Positions 9,352 to 17,744 are shown, counted from the first letter of the stretch. The stretch is 64,000 nt of DNA from an uncultured Pelagibacteraceae bacterium (GCA_902581405.1 CACHOJ010000006.1:1-64000), one strand, 5' to 3'. Notes: a model not told the origin generated them from the sequence alone. Program-made: numbers and translations.

Positions 9352-10029
9352 ATGTCTTTGATAAAGAAATTATTTGGCGCATTAACTGAGAAACCTTGGG
9401 AACAAAACCAAGCAGTTATAGACAGTGGCCACTCAGGCAAAACATTTGAAATATCAAATCAAATGTCAGCAGTAATAATTATATTTGGAGTGAGCACAAC
9501 TTTATTTAGTTTAATTTTTACTGGTTACCTTTACTCACTTCCACCTGAACAGGACACGACTTTTATTCTTAAAACAAATTTACTTTGGATAAATACATTA
9601 GTTTTAATTTTAGTAACAATATTTTTTAATAAGATTAGTAAAGATTTAAAAAATGGAATTACAAGTTCAATTAAAAAGAATTTAATTTATGTTGGTGGAC
9701 TAAGTTATATATTTTTATTCCTTCAATTAGCTCTGTGGTATCAATTAATGCAAACTGGAAATTTTGTTTCAACTAATACTTATTTCTCATCTTATTACTT
9801 CTTCACTGCGTTGCATGGTATACATTTGTTAGGAGGACTTTTTTTCTGGGGTAAAGTAAGTTCAAGAATTTTTAAATCAGAGGAGAGTGAATACAAAAAA
9901 GAAGAGAAAAGTATAAATGCGCTTTCTTTATACTGGTTATTTTTATTTATTGTTTGGTTAGTATTTTTTACAATAATGTTTGCGTACAATGATACTGTAA
10001 TTGAATTTTGTAAATCTTTGATTGCTTAG
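9352..10029 (+). CDS. Cytochrome c oxidase subunit III-like protein (paralogue)
   Basis: A 225-residue membrane protein of the heme-copper oxidase subunit III fold, separate from the canonical ctaE further on. A soluble N-terminus of about 40 residues precedes five predicted helices. YYFFTALHGIHLLGGLFFWGK resembles the FHG(F/I)H helix of subunit III, and ALSLYWLFLFIVWLVFF matches the final YWHFVDxVW region, but histidine and aspartate there are replaced. It could be an alternative subunit III or an assembly factor. It is divergent from sco with 36 bp between, and has no subunit I gene of its own. Confidence 0.75.
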   Translation: MSLIKKLFGALTEKPWEQNQAVIDSGHSGKTFEISNQMSAVIIIFGVSTTLFSLIFTGYLYSLPPEQDTTFILKTNLLWINTLVLILVTIFFNKISKDLKNGITSSIKKNLIYVGGLSYIFLFLQLALWYQLMQTGNFVSTNTYFSSYYFFTALHGIHLLGGLFFWGKVSSRIFKSEESEYKKEEKSINALSLYWLFLFIVWLVFFTIMFAYNDTVIEFCKSLIA

Positions 10030-10036
10030 ATTTATT

Positions 10037-10228
10037 CTAAAGAAATAAAACTAACACAGATCCAAACACTGCAATAATTATTAGCAAAATGTTTACTGAT
10101 CTAAGATATTTCTTCGTTTCAGGTTTAGCCTCTCCTTTTGAAAATCTTCCAGCTCCTAAAGAAATTACAAAATAGAATGCTAGAACTAAGACAAGTATTG
10201 TTATTAAAATACCTAATTTACCAAACAT
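10037..10228 (-). CDS. Small two-helix membrane protein in the oxidase locus
   Basis: A 63-residue protein with two predicted membrane helices (about residues 5-25 and 45-62) joined by the basic/acidic loop GAGRFSKGEAKPETKKYLRS. The layout and the loop weakly recall bacterial 'twin transmembrane' HIG1-like proteins, but the QRRQ-type signature is absent. It lies on the opposite strand between the subunit III paralogue and ctaC, with its stop only 7 nt from the former. A link to oxidase assembly is inferred from position only. Confidence 0.6.
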   Translation of the reverse strand: MFGKLGILITILVLVLAFYFVISLGAGRFSKGEAKPETKKYLRSVNILLIIIAVFGSVLVLFL

Positions 10229-10264
10229 AAATATATTGATTATATTAGTATAATTAATATGTTT

Positions 10265-10281
10265 TATGACATTTTGTCATA
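10265..10281. promoter_or_regulatory. Inverted repeat upstream of the oxidase operon (candidate operator)
   Basis: TATGACA-TTT-TGTCATA is a perfect 7-bp inverted repeat with a 3-nt centre, 34 nt upstream of the ctaC ATG and in the spacer shared with the divergent small membrane protein gene. It overlaps a possible -35 element, which would suit a repressor or redox-responsive operator. The cognate regulator is not identifiable. Confidence 0.4.
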
Positions 10282-10301
10282 GGTATTTATAAAATTATTA
10301 T
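10274..10301 (+). promoter_or_regulatory. Possible sigma-70 promoter for ctaC-ctaD-ctaE operon
   Basis: TTGTCA (5 of 6 to consensus) is followed after 16 bp by TATTAT. A start near 10308 would leave a leader of under 10 nt before the ctaC ATG. The fit is fair, but in DNA this AT-rich such matches arise by chance. Confidence 0.3.
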
Positions 10302-10315
10302 TCTATACAGGCACT

Positions 10316-11152
10316 ATGCATGCAGGAATTATATTTTTATTAGTCATCATCGGATCGATACTATTTCATATCTTTACACCTTGGTATTGGACAGACATAG
10401 CATCTAATTGGAAAGGAATGGATGATACAATAACACTTACTTTCTGGGTAGGTGGAGGAGTTTTCGTAGCTGTTTGTCTATTCATGATTTATTGCGTTTT
10501 TAGATACCAACATAAAGAGGGTAGAAGAGCAGAATATAAACCTGAAGACAAAAAATTAGAAAAAATTTTAACATGGGCAACAACATTAGGAGTTGCTGCT
10601 CTGTTAGCGCCTGGACTTATAATATGGAATCAATATGTAAATGTACCAAAGAATGCAATCGAAGTTGATGTAATGGCATGGCAGTGGGGATGGCAGTACA
10701 GATTACCAGGTAAAGATGGAAAATTAGGAACAACTCAAGTCAGGAACATCGCTGATAATAATCCGTTTGGCATCAATCCAGATGATCCATTTGGTAAAGA
10801 TGACATAATGGTAGAAAGTGATGTAATAAATTTAGAAAATAATAGACCTGTAAAAATTTTATTAAGATCTGTAGATGTACTTCATAACTGGTATGTGCCT
10901 CAGTTCAGGGCAAAAATGGATGCTGTGCCTGGGACAGTAACTTTTTATTGGTTTGAGCCTAACAAAGTTGGAGAATATGAAGTTTTATGTGCAGAGTATT
11001 GCGGAGTTGGACACTATGCTATGAGAGGTGGTGTTGAAGTTCAGGATAAAGCTGATTACGAAGCTTGGTTAGGAGAGCAAGAAACTTTTGAACAATTATC
11101 TGCTAGATATGAAAAATTAAACGTAGATGGGAACAAATTAGCTAAAAAATAA
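10316..11152 (+). CDS. ctaC: Cytochrome c oxidase subunit II
   Basis: Subunit II carries the binuclear CuA centre that accepts electrons from cytochrome c. The 278-residue protein has N-terminal membrane helices (about residues 3-22, 43-63 and 83-103) and a periplasmic cupredoxin domain. That domain shows DVMAWQWGWQY, then VLHNWYVPQFRAKMDAVPG, and the complete CuA set CAEYCGVGHYAM (two Cys, Glu, His, Met). There is no fused cytochrome c domain. It opens the plus-strand oxidase operon. The start ATG at 10316 leaves a leader that begins directly with a hydrophobic segment. Confidence 0.96.
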   Translation: MHAGIIFLLVIIGSILFHIFTPWYWTDIASNWKGMDDTITLTFWVGGGVFVAVCLFMIYCVFRYQHKEGRRAEYKPEDKKLEKILTWATTLGVAALLAPGLIIWNQYVNVPKNAIEVDVMAWQWGWQYRLPGKDGKLGTTQVRNIADNNPFGINPDDPFGKDDIMVESDVINLENNRPVKILLRSVDVLHNWYVPQFRAKMDAVPGTVTFYWFEPNKVGEYEVLCAEYCGVGHYAMRGGVEVQDKADYEAWLGEQETFEQLSARYEKLNVDGNKLAKK

Positions 11153-11195
11153 CAATTTAATAATTTAAAAAAATATATATATAAAGGATAAAAAT

Positions 11196-13034
11196 ATGTC
11201 AGACGAATACGATAACAATAAATCTTATCAAGCACAATCATCAGAGGTAATGGATGGTTCAACAGGTTCAGTGAGTCCTGACATAGATTATGTAAGACCT
11301 TCAGAAGTTGGTGAACAAGAATTGTACCATCCGCACAGTTTTATTGAGAAATGGGTATTTTGCCAAGATGCAAAAGTAATTGGTGTTCAATATTTTTTAA
11401 CTGCGGTTTTTACTGGAGTAGTTGGATTAATTTTATCTTGGTTAATGAGACTTCAACTAGGTTTTCCAGAGTTAGCTGGTTTCATGACTGCAGAACATTA
11501 TTATCAATTCGTAACCATGCATGGAATGATAATGGTAGTTTATTTTTTAACCGCACTATTTCTTGGAGGATTTGGTAATTATTTAATACCATTAATGGTT
11601 GGGGCAAGAGATATGGTTTTTCCATATGTAAACATGTTAAGTTTTTGGATGTTCTTTGTTGCCGTTGCAGTTTTGATGGCAAGTTTCTTTGTACCAGGTG
11701 GTCCTACAGGAGCTGGATGGACTTTATATCCTCCTCAAACAATTTTAGAAGGTACTCCTGGAGCAGGAATGGGAATTTTATTAATGCTTATTTCTTTATC
11801 TCTTTTTGTAATTGGATTTACAATGGGTGGACTAAATTACATGATTACAATTCTTCAAGCTAGAACTAGAGGAATGACATTAATGAGAATGCCCCTTACA
11901 GTCTGGGGTATATTTACTGCTACAGTGCTTGCAATGTTAGCATTTCCAGCATTATTGGTAAGTGCCATAATGATGACTTTAGATAAGGTTTTACAAACTA
12001 GTTTCTTCATGCCAACAATATTAAAGGCTGGTGAAGTTCTAGAATATGGTGGTGGAAGCCCAATTCTTTTCCAACACTTATTTTGGTTCTTTGGACACCC
12101 TGAGGTTTATATTGTTGCACTTCCTGCTTTTGGGATAGTTTCAGATTTAATTTCTGTTCATGCTAGAAAAAATATCTTTGGATATAGAATGATGGTTTGG
12201 GCAATTGTTGGAATTGGTGCATTAAGTTTCTTTGTTTGGGCACACCACATGTATGTAAGCGGAATGAACCCTTGGTTTGGTTTCTTCTTTGCAACAACTA
12301 CATTAATTATTGCAGTTCCAACAGCCATGAAGGTTTATAACTGGATACTAACTTTATGGAGAGGAAATATAAGAATTAACGTAGTTATGTTGTGGTGTTT
12401 AGGTTTTATAGTAACATTTGTTAATGGTGGAATTACTGGAATATTCTTAGGAAACGTATCAGTTGATGTTCCATTATCAGATACTTATTTTGTGATAGCG
12501 CACTTCCACATGGTAATGGGTATTGCACCGTTGATGGTAATTATGGGTGCAGTTTATCACTGGTTCCCATTAGTCGCGGGGAAAATGTTAGACGAAGGTC
12601 TTGGAAAATGGCATTTCTGGATTACTTTCTTAGGTGCATACTCTATTTATTTTCCAATGCACTATTTAGGATTTATTGGAGTTCCAAGAAGATATTTTGA
12701 AATGTATGATAGTCCATATATGACATCAGCAGTGGGAATGAATGAATTTATTAGTATTGCAGCATTCATAGTTGGCGCTGCACAATTTATTTTAATCTTC
12801 AATATAATTAAAACATTAAAAACAGGTAAAAAAGCTGAGCAAAATCCTTGGAAAGCTAATTCACTAGAATGGTACACTTCTACTGTTCCACCAGAACATG
12901 GTAATTTCGGTGACAGACTTCCGGTCGTGCACAGATGGCCATATGACTTTAGTGTTCCAGGGGCTAAGGAGGATTATATTCCACAAACTACTGCTCCGAG
13001 TGAAGTAATACATACAAAAGTAGAAAAAACATAA
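11196..13034 (+). CDS. ctaD: Cytochrome c oxidase subunit I (aa3 type)
   Basis: The catalytic subunit, 612 residues, binding heme a, heme a3 and CuB. It keeps the D-channel aspartate (LMVGARDMVFPYVN), the GHPEVY motif with the His-Tyr pair and gating glutamate, WAHHMYVSGMNPW (CuB histidines), the K-channel lysine (AVPTAMKVYNW) and the heme ligands in HFHMVMG. These mark an A1-type proton-pumping oxidase. It is longer than the usual 530-560 because of a roughly 45-residue acidic N-terminus and a hydrophilic C-terminal tail of about 70 residues. A clear ribosome site (AAAGGAT) lies 6 nt before the ATG. Confidence 0.97.
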   Translation: MSDEYDNNKSYQAQSSEVMDGSTGSVSPDIDYVRPSEVGEQELYHPHSFIEKWVFCQDAKVIGVQYFLTAVFTGVVGLILSWLMRLQLGFPELAGFMTAEHYYQFVTMHGMIMVVYFLTALFLGGFGNYLIPLMVGARDMVFPYVNMLSFWMFFVAVAVLMASFFVPGGPTGAGWTLYPPQTILEGTPGAGMGILLMLISLSLFVIGFTMGGLNYMITILQARTRGMTLMRMPLTVWGIFTATVLAMLAFPALLVSAIMMTLDKVLQTSFFMPTILKAGEVLEYGGGSPILFQHLFWFFGHPEVYIVALPAFGIVSDLISVHARKNIFGYRMMVWAIVGIGALSFFVWAHHMYVSGMNPWFGFFFATTTLIIAVPTAMKVYNWILTLWRGNIRINVVMLWCLGFIVTFVNGGITGIFLGNVSVDVPLSDTYFVIAHFHMVMGIAPLMVIMGAVYHWFPLVAGKMLDEGLGKWHFWITFLGAYSIYFPMHYLGFIGVPRRYFEMYDSPYMTSAVGMNEFISIAAFIVGAAQFILIFNIIKTLKTGKKAEQNPWKANSLEWYTSTVPPEHGNFGDRLPVVHRWPYDFSVPGAKEDYIPQTTAPSEVIHTKVEKT

Positions 13035-13043
13035 GAGAAATAA

Positions 13044-13754
13044 ATGTCTGAACCAAAAATAGACGGCTTCGAACTTAAACCAGGGTTTAAGGGAATGGCG
13101 TCTGATACAGCGTCAGACCAAACAATGTTCAAAGGTGTACATTGGGGTAAAGCCATGATGTGGATCTTTCTATTAAGTGATACTTTTGTTTTTAGTTGTT
13201 TTTTAATTTCATACATGAAAGGAAGAGGTTCAACTCCTGTCGAGTGGCCAAATCCTAGTGAAGTATTTGCACTAGAGGCATTTGGTGTACCTGTTCCGTT
13301 ATTACTGATTGCTCTTATGACCTTTGTCTTGATCACCAGTAGTGGAACAATGGCTATCGCTGTTAAATATGGATACGAAAAAAATAGAAAAATGTGCGGA
13401 TGGCTCTTGTTAGCAACGGCGTTAGGAGGTTTAACTTTTGTTGGGATGCAGGCTTATGAATGGTCAAAATTAATTCATGAGGGTGTTAGACCTTGGGCAA
13501 ATCCATTTGGAGCTGCTCAATTTGGATCATTTTTCTTTATGATAACTGGTTTTCACGGTTTCCACGTATCTATCGGAGTAATCTTTTTATTTATATATAC
13601 TTATAAAGTCTTTGCTGGCCACTACGAAAAAGGTAAAAAGGGATGGTTCACAAAATTAAAGGGCGATTATGTAGAAATTGAGATTTTAGGTCTTTATTGG
13701 CACTTCGTAGATCTTGTATGGGTTTTTATTTTTGCATTCTTTTACTTGTGGTAA
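13044..13754 (+). CDS. ctaE: Cytochrome c oxidase subunit III
   Basis: A 236-residue membrane subunit with about five predicted membrane segments. Family hallmarks are KAMMWIFLLSDTFVFSCFLI, GMQAYEWSKLIHEGV, FFMITGFHGFHVSIGVIF and the C-terminal LGLYWHFVDLVWVFIFAFFYLW. Subunit III stabilises proton pumping by the oxidase. The gene begins 9 nt after ctaD and is followed 8 nt later by the subunit IV gene. Compared with the paralogue upstream (9352-10029), this one retains the standard histidines and aspartate, so it is the canonical subunit. Confidence 0.95.
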   Translation: MSEPKIDGFELKPGFKGMASDTASDQTMFKGVHWGKAMMWIFLLSDTFVFSCFLISYMKGRGSTPVEWPNPSEVFALEAFGVPVPLLLIALMTFVLITSSGTMAIAVKYGYEKNRKMCGWLLLATALGGLTFVGMQAYEWSKLIHEGVRPWANPFGAAQFGSFFFMITGFHGFHVSIGVIFLFIYTYKVFAGHYEKGKKGWFTKLKGDYVEIEILGLYWHFVDLVWVFIFAFFYLW

Positions 13755-13762
13755 AATAAATT

Positions 13763-14122
13763 ATGGAAAATACAAATAATATTGAAAAAACAGACAAAAA
13801 AGAGGAAGCTTCCACACATAAAATTGGAATTTATCTTTGGATTTGGACTTTGTTATTCGTACTCAGTTTTTTTTCTTACATGGTCGACTGGTATCAATTC
13901 CAAGGAATGCTAAGATGGTCATTAATATTATTCTTCATGTTCCTTAAAGCTGGGCTGATAATGGCATTTTTCATGCACCTATTTTGGGAAAGATATGCAT
14001 TGGTAAACGTTCTTTTATGGCCAATGACAGCTATAGCTTGCTTCATATTTTTAATGGCAGCTGAATTTCAGTATACATTATTTTCAAGACTGTTTTATTT
14101 TGTAGTTGGAGGTGGAGCTTAA
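13763..14122 (+). CDS. Cytochrome c oxidase subunit IV (bacterial COX4 family)
   Basis: A 119-residue protein with three predicted membrane helices after a charged N-terminus of about 20 residues. LRWSLILFFMFLKAGLIMAFFMHLFWE matches the bacterial COX4/CyoD-like family, where a KxxL...FFMHL helix is conserved. It is an accessory subunit of the oxidase. It lies in tight order after ctaE, and a single base separates its stop from the next ATG. Confidence 0.83.
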   Translation: MENTNNIEKTDKKEEASTHKIGIYLWIWTLLFVLSFFSYMVDWYQFQGMLRWSLILFFMFLKAGLIMAFFMHLFWERYALVNVLLWPMTAIACFIFLMAAEFQYTLFSRLFYFVVGGGA

Positions 14123-14123
14123 A

Positions 14124-14387
14124 ATGGATGCTTACGGTTATTTAGCTTTCTTTTTAATACTTTTTGTAATTTTTATTTATATTGTGTGGTTTGGTTATTC
14201 AGTAAAAGTTGAAAACCAAAAAGAACAAGGAGATAAAGTCTCGATAAATCCTTATGATCAAATACCTTTGCGTAGAAGATTAATTGATAAGAAAAACAGC
14301 AAAGTAGGAATATTTGATCTTGGAAATCATATCTTAATAGCGGGTGTTATATTACTTGTAATATTTGTTTCACTGAATGTTGAGTAA
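14124..14387 (+). CDS. Small membrane protein of the oxidase operon, unknown function
   Basis: An 87-residue protein with an N-terminal membrane helix (AFFLILFVIFIYIVWFGY), a polar middle (VENQKEQGDKVSINPYDQIPLRRRLIDKK) and a C-terminal helix (HILIAGVILLVIFVSLNVE). I do not recognise the family. The track's TTG start at 14106 would overlap subunit IV; the ATG at 14124 lies 1 nt after that stop and is preferred. Its place between subunit IV and ctaB suggests a role in the oxidase or its heme supply, but this is inference. Confidence 0.7.
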   Translation: MDAYGYLAFFLILFVIFIYIVWFGYSVKVENQKEQGDKVSINPYDQIPLRRRLIDKKNSKVGIFDLGNHILIAGVILLVIFVSLNVE

Positions 14388-14389
14388 TA

Positions 14390-15304
14390 GTGACCACAAA
14401 TACAATTAAAAAAAAATCAGTTTCAATAAGTTTTTTATCTTACTTTAAATATCTTTTATTATTAATGAAGCCAAGAGTAATGTCTTTGGTTATTTTTACT
14501 TGTGCTGTTGGGTTATTAACAGCTCCTGTTTCAGTTTCATTTCTAAATTCAATAATTGCAATTTTTTTTGTTACTATGGGCGCAGGTGCTGCAGGTGCTC
14601 TAAATATGTGGTATGAGGCTGATCTTGATAAATTAATGACAAGAACTTGTCTTAGACCAATCCCTACTGGAAAAGTAAACAGGGAGCATGCTCTTTTATT
14701 TGGTACATTGCTATCAGTTATTTCTGTAGCCGGACTTTATTATTTTTCAAATTTAACATCAGCTTTACTATTATCTATAACAATAGCATTTTACGTATTT
14801 GTTTATACAATTTGGTTAAAAAGAAAAACACCACAGAACATTGTTATTGGAGGAGCATCTGGAGCGTTGCCTCCAGTTATTGGCTGGACAATAGCTACTA
14901 ACTCGCTAACATTTGAACCAATAACATTTTTCTTAATAATATTTTTTTGGACCCCATCTCATTTTTGGGCTCTTAGCCTTTATAAAGCAGATGACTATCA
15001 AAAAGCTAAAATCCCAATGCTACCGATTACTAATGGAATTGAAGAGACAAAGAAGAATATATTTGTTTATTCATTAATAATGTTACCGATAGTAATTTTG
15101 CCTTATTATATCGGGTTTGTTGGCGAAACATTTCTTATTGTTTCTTTATTACTGACATTTTATTACAACTATGTCTGTTACGATCTTCTTAAATTCAAAA
15201 AAAACAAATTTGAAATAAAGAAGGCTAAAAAGGTATTCTCTTACTCAATTTTTTACTTATTTTTGCTTTTTGTCTTATTTTTGGTAGACCAGATCATAAA
15301 ATAA
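14390..15304 (+). CDS. ctaB: Protoheme IX farnesyltransferase (heme O synthase)
   Basis: CtaB converts heme b to heme O, the first step to the heme a used by the oxidase upstream. It is a UbiA-superfamily membrane enzyme of 304 residues with both polyprenyl-diphosphate motifs: NMWYEADLDKLMTRTCLRPIPTG (about residues 72-94), and DDYQKAKIPMLPIT in the second half. Start is GTG at 14390, 2 nt after the preceding stop. The partner ctaA for heme a is not in the window. Confidence 0.95.
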   Translation: MTTNTIKKKSVSISFLSYFKYLLLLMKPRVMSLVIFTCAVGLLTAPVSVSFLNSIIAIFFVTMGAGAAGALNMWYEADLDKLMTRTCLRPIPTGKVNREHALLFGTLLSVISVAGLYYFSNLTSALLLSITIAFYVFVYTIWLKRKTPQNIVIGGASGALPPVIGWTIATNSLTFEPITFFLIIFFWTPSHFWALSLYKADDYQKAKIPMLPITNGIEETKKNIFVYSLIMLPIVILPYYIGFVGETFLIVSLLLTFYYNYVCYDLLKFKKNKFEIKKAKKVFSYSIFYLFLLFVLFLVDQIIK

Positions 15305-15345
15305 ATAATCCTATTTATTTTATAGGAAAATGGTAAAAAAAATTC

Positions 15346-16716
15346 ATGAAGTATGTAAGTACAAGAAATAATTCTAAAGAATATAGTTTTGAAGAGGTTT
15401 TCATCAAAGGTTTAGCTGATGACGGGGGACTTTATGTGCCTACATCTTTAAAAAAATTCAGTTCAGATGAATTGTCAGAGCTTAAAAATCTTAATTATAA
15501 TGATTTATCTACTGAAATAATAAATCAATTTTCATCAGACTTTATTTCAAAAGATGATCTTACATCATTAATTAAAAAATCTTATTCAACTTTTAGAGAA
15601 AAAGAAGTTGTTAAAATATCAAACATTGGAGATCTCAAATTATTAGAGTTATTTCATGGTCCTACATTAGCTTTCAAAGATGTGGCAATGCAGTTTATTG
15701 GTAACTTATATGAATATTATTTAAGTAAAAATGATAAAAAAATTAATATTGTTGTAGCAACTTCAGGTGATACTGGTGCTGCCGCTATAGATGCAATTAA
15801 AGGCAAATCAAACTTAAATATTTTTGTCTTACATCCTAATAATAGAATTTCACCAGTGCAAAGAAAGTTAATGACAACCGTAGAAGACAAAAATGTTTTT
15901 AATATTGCAATTGACGGAAATTTTGATGATTGCCAAAATATTGTTAAGCAAATGTTTTCGGATTTAAATTTTTCTAAATCAATAAATATGTCAGGGGTTA
16001 ATTCTATTAATTGGGCAAGAATAATTGCTCAAGCAGTTTATTATTTTTATACTTATTTTAAAATTAATGAAGATAAACCAATTTCCTTTTCAGTGCCAAC
16101 TGGAAATTTTGGAGATGTCTTTGCTGGATATCTTGCAAAAGAAATGGGATTACCAATAGACAAGCTAATCGTTGCAACTAATGAAAATGATATTTTGCAT
16201 AGAGCGATCTCTAATGGTGATTATATTTCTAAAAAAGTTAAAGAAACACTTTCTCCAAGTATGGATATTCAATTAGCAAGTAATTTTGAAAGATTAATTT
16301 ATTATGTGAATAATTCTAATTCTGACATTACATCAGATATAATGAAAAAAGTTAAGTATAATGAATATAAAATAGAAAAATCAAACTTAGACATTATCCA
16401 AAAAGATTTTATTTCAGAAAGTTGTGATGAAAATGAAACTTTAGAAATTATTAAAAAAAATTTTGAGATAAATAGTATCATATTAGATCCCCACACTGCA
16501 GTTGGAGTAGGAGCTGCAAATAAGCTTAATTTAAATGATTGTGTAGTTTTATCTACTGCTCATCCATGCAAATTTCCAGCTGCAACAGATAAGGCTATAA
16601 ATAAACATGAAGAACTACCTATAGAGCTACAATATGTCCATAGTAAAGAGGAAAATTTTCAACTATTAAAAAATGAAGCAGAGGCAGTTAAAAATTTCGT
16701 TAAAAGTAAATTATGA
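15346..16716 (+). CDS. thrC: Threonine synthase
   Basis: A PLP enzyme of 456 residues that converts O-phosphohomoserine to threonine. Key features are the N-terminal YVSTRNNSKEYSFEEVFIKGLADDGGLYVP, the PLP lysine in GPTLAFKDVAMQF (about residue 107), the substrate loop VATSGDTGAAAIDAI and PTGNFGDVFAGYLAKEMGLP. It belongs to the long (class I) threonine synthases. The partner homoserine kinase thrB is nearby at 18270-19235 but on the other strand. The stop overlaps the peroxiredoxin ATG by 4 bp (ATGA), so the two are translationally coupled. Confidence 0.96.
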   Translation: MKYVSTRNNSKEYSFEEVFIKGLADDGGLYVPTSLKKFSSDELSELKNLNYNDLSTEIINQFSSDFISKDDLTSLIKKSYSTFREKEVVKISNIGDLKLLELFHGPTLAFKDVAMQFIGNLYEYYLSKNDKKINIVVATSGDTGAAAIDAIKGKSNLNIFVLHPNNRISPVQRKLMTTVEDKNVFNIAIDGNFDDCQNIVKQMFSDLNFSKSINMSGVNSINWARIIAQAVYYFYTYFKINEDKPISFSVPTGNFGDVFAGYLAKEMGLPIDKLIVATNENDILHRAISNGDYISKKVKETLSPSMDIQLASNFERLIYYVNNSNSDITSDIMKKVKYNEYKIEKSNLDIIQKDFISESCDENETLEIIKKNFEINSIILDPHTAVGVGAANKLNLNDCVVLSTAHPCKFPAATDKAINKHEELPIELQYVHSKEENFQLLKNEAEAVKNFVKSKL

Positions 16717-17198
16717 AGTTAAAAGTAAACGATCAAATCCCTGACGTAAAAATATTCCATTTAGTTGATGGTGAACCTAAGGAACAAAATATATCTGAGG
16801 TATTAGGATCAAAAAAAATATTATTATTTGGTTTACCTGGTGCATTTACAGCTACATGCTCTAAATTTCATTTACCAGGTTACGTTAAAAATGCTCAACA
16901 AATCTTAGATAAAGGTATTGATAAAATATTTTGCCTAGCTGTTAATGACCCTTATGTAATGAATGCTTGGGGTGAAGCGAATAGTATAGGAGAAAATATA
17001 AATATGTTAGCTGATCCTTATTTGTCATTTACTAAGCTTATTGGTGCTGAAGTTGATAGAAACTCAAAAGGTATGGGAATGAGATCAAGCCGTTATGCAA
17101 TGGTTATAGAAAATCTTCAAGTTCAAAATATCCAAGAGGAAGAGGAAACTAAAAATTGTAGAGTATCCTCTGCAGAGGGAATTTTAGGTATTATTTAG
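16713..17198 (+). CDS. Peroxiredoxin (Prx5 type)
   Basis: A 161-residue peroxiredoxin that reduces peroxides with thiols. The catalytic motif is PGAFTATCSKFHLPGYV, with the peroxidatic cysteine near residue 49, typical of the Prx5 subgroup. A second cysteine occurs late in the protein (KNCRVSSAEGIL), and another in FCLAVNDPYVMNAWG. Its start is embedded in the thrC stop (ATGA). It is convergent with the DUF805 gene across only 28 nt, which contain the first copy of the GC-rich repeat. Confidence 0.9.
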   Translation: MKLKVNDQIPDVKIFHLVDGEPKEQNISEVLGSKKILLFGLPGAFTATCSKFHLPGYVKNAQQILDKGIDKIFCLAVNDPYVMNAWGEANSIGENINMLADPYLSFTKLIGAEVDRNSKGMGMRSSRYAMVIENLQVQNIQEEEETKNCRVSSAEGILGII

Positions 17199-17206
17199 CA
17201 AGACGA

Positions 17207-17220
17207 GGCGTTCTGTTGCC
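17207..17220 (+). repeat. GC-rich direct repeat, copy 1
   Basis: GGCGTTCTGTTGCC, identical to copy 3 and one base different from copy 2. The match with copy 3 extends to GGCGTTCTGTTGCCANGTG. It fills the short gap between the convergent peroxiredoxin and DUF805 genes. Confidence 0.8.
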
Positions 17221-17226
17221 ATGTGA

Positions 17227-17664
17227 CTATTTTCTTTTTCCTTTATAAATATTTTTTCCAAACCTATTATTTTTTTTGTCCCCACCTGTACAATAAAGCA
17301 CCAATAAATATATATACAATCCTAAAGATATAACTAAAAATACAAGCGACAAACCCTCCGAAGATTTTTCGGTTAAACGCTCCATTATATCAAAAGGCAA
17401 AGGAAGTAAAATAAACCATCCGCTTTTATTAATATCATGTAATCTCCTGACAGTGACTGCAATACCAGGGATTATCATTGCAAGAGCGAATATTGAAATT
17501 GTTCCGATAAATAATTTTATTGAAATAAATATCGTAGATATAGAAATTGCATAACCAAATGCGAGAAATAAATAAAAAAACCAAAATTCAGATCTAGATG
17601 CTCTACCTTTGAAATTAGCATATTTGTCTTTTACACATGTTTTTATTGCATTTTTAAAATTCAT
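17227..17664 (-). CDS. DUF805 family membrane protein
   Basis: A 145-residue protein with the DUF805 opening MNFKNAIKTCVKDKYANFKGRASRSEFWFFYLF and three or four membrane helices. AVTVRRLHDINKSGWFILLPLP is the conserved R-R-L-H-D-x-x-x-S-G-W motif of the family. Function is unknown; the family is common and scattered in bacteria. It sits alone between the thrC-prx genes and the rnhA run, with copies of the same 14-bp repeat on both sides, which suggests an inserted or exchangeable gene. Confidence 0.88.
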   Translation of the reverse strand: MNFKNAIKTCVKDKYANFKGRASRSEFWFFYLFLAFGYAISISTIFISIKLFIGTISIFALAMIIPGIAVTVRRLHDINKSGWFILLPLPFDIMERLTEKSSEGLSLVFLVISLGLYIYLLVLYCTGGDKKNNRFGKNIYKGKRK

Positions 17665-17684
17665 AAATCTTCCATTATTAAATG

Positions 17685-17698
17685 GGCGTTCTGTTACC
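17685..17698 (+). repeat. GC-rich direct repeat, copy 2
   Basis: GGCGTTCTGTTACC, one mismatch from copies 1 and 3, located 20 nt upstream of the DUF805 start. It overlaps a possible hairpin, TTCTGTT-acccggc-AATAGAA (7 bp with one G-U), that the other copies do not form. Confidence 0.75.
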
Positions 17699-17744
17699 CG
17701 GCAATAGAATAGAAAATAGCATATTTGCTCGTTTTATCAAAATA

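Noticed and set aside
10265-10281. Pho box reading of the oxidase inverted repeat
   Set aside because: TGTCATA resembles one Pho half-site, but the arms are inverted rather than direct repeats with 11-bp spacing.
12974-13336. 120-residue minus-strand ORF across ctaD and ctaE
   Set aside because: Lies entirely opposite conserved oxidase genes and looks like no known family.
15309-15327. Hairpin TCCTAT-ttatttt-ATAGGA after ctaB, as a terminator or thrC leader element
   Set aside because: Only 6 bp and AT-rich, with no T-run after it on the plus strand. It could be chance in this composition.
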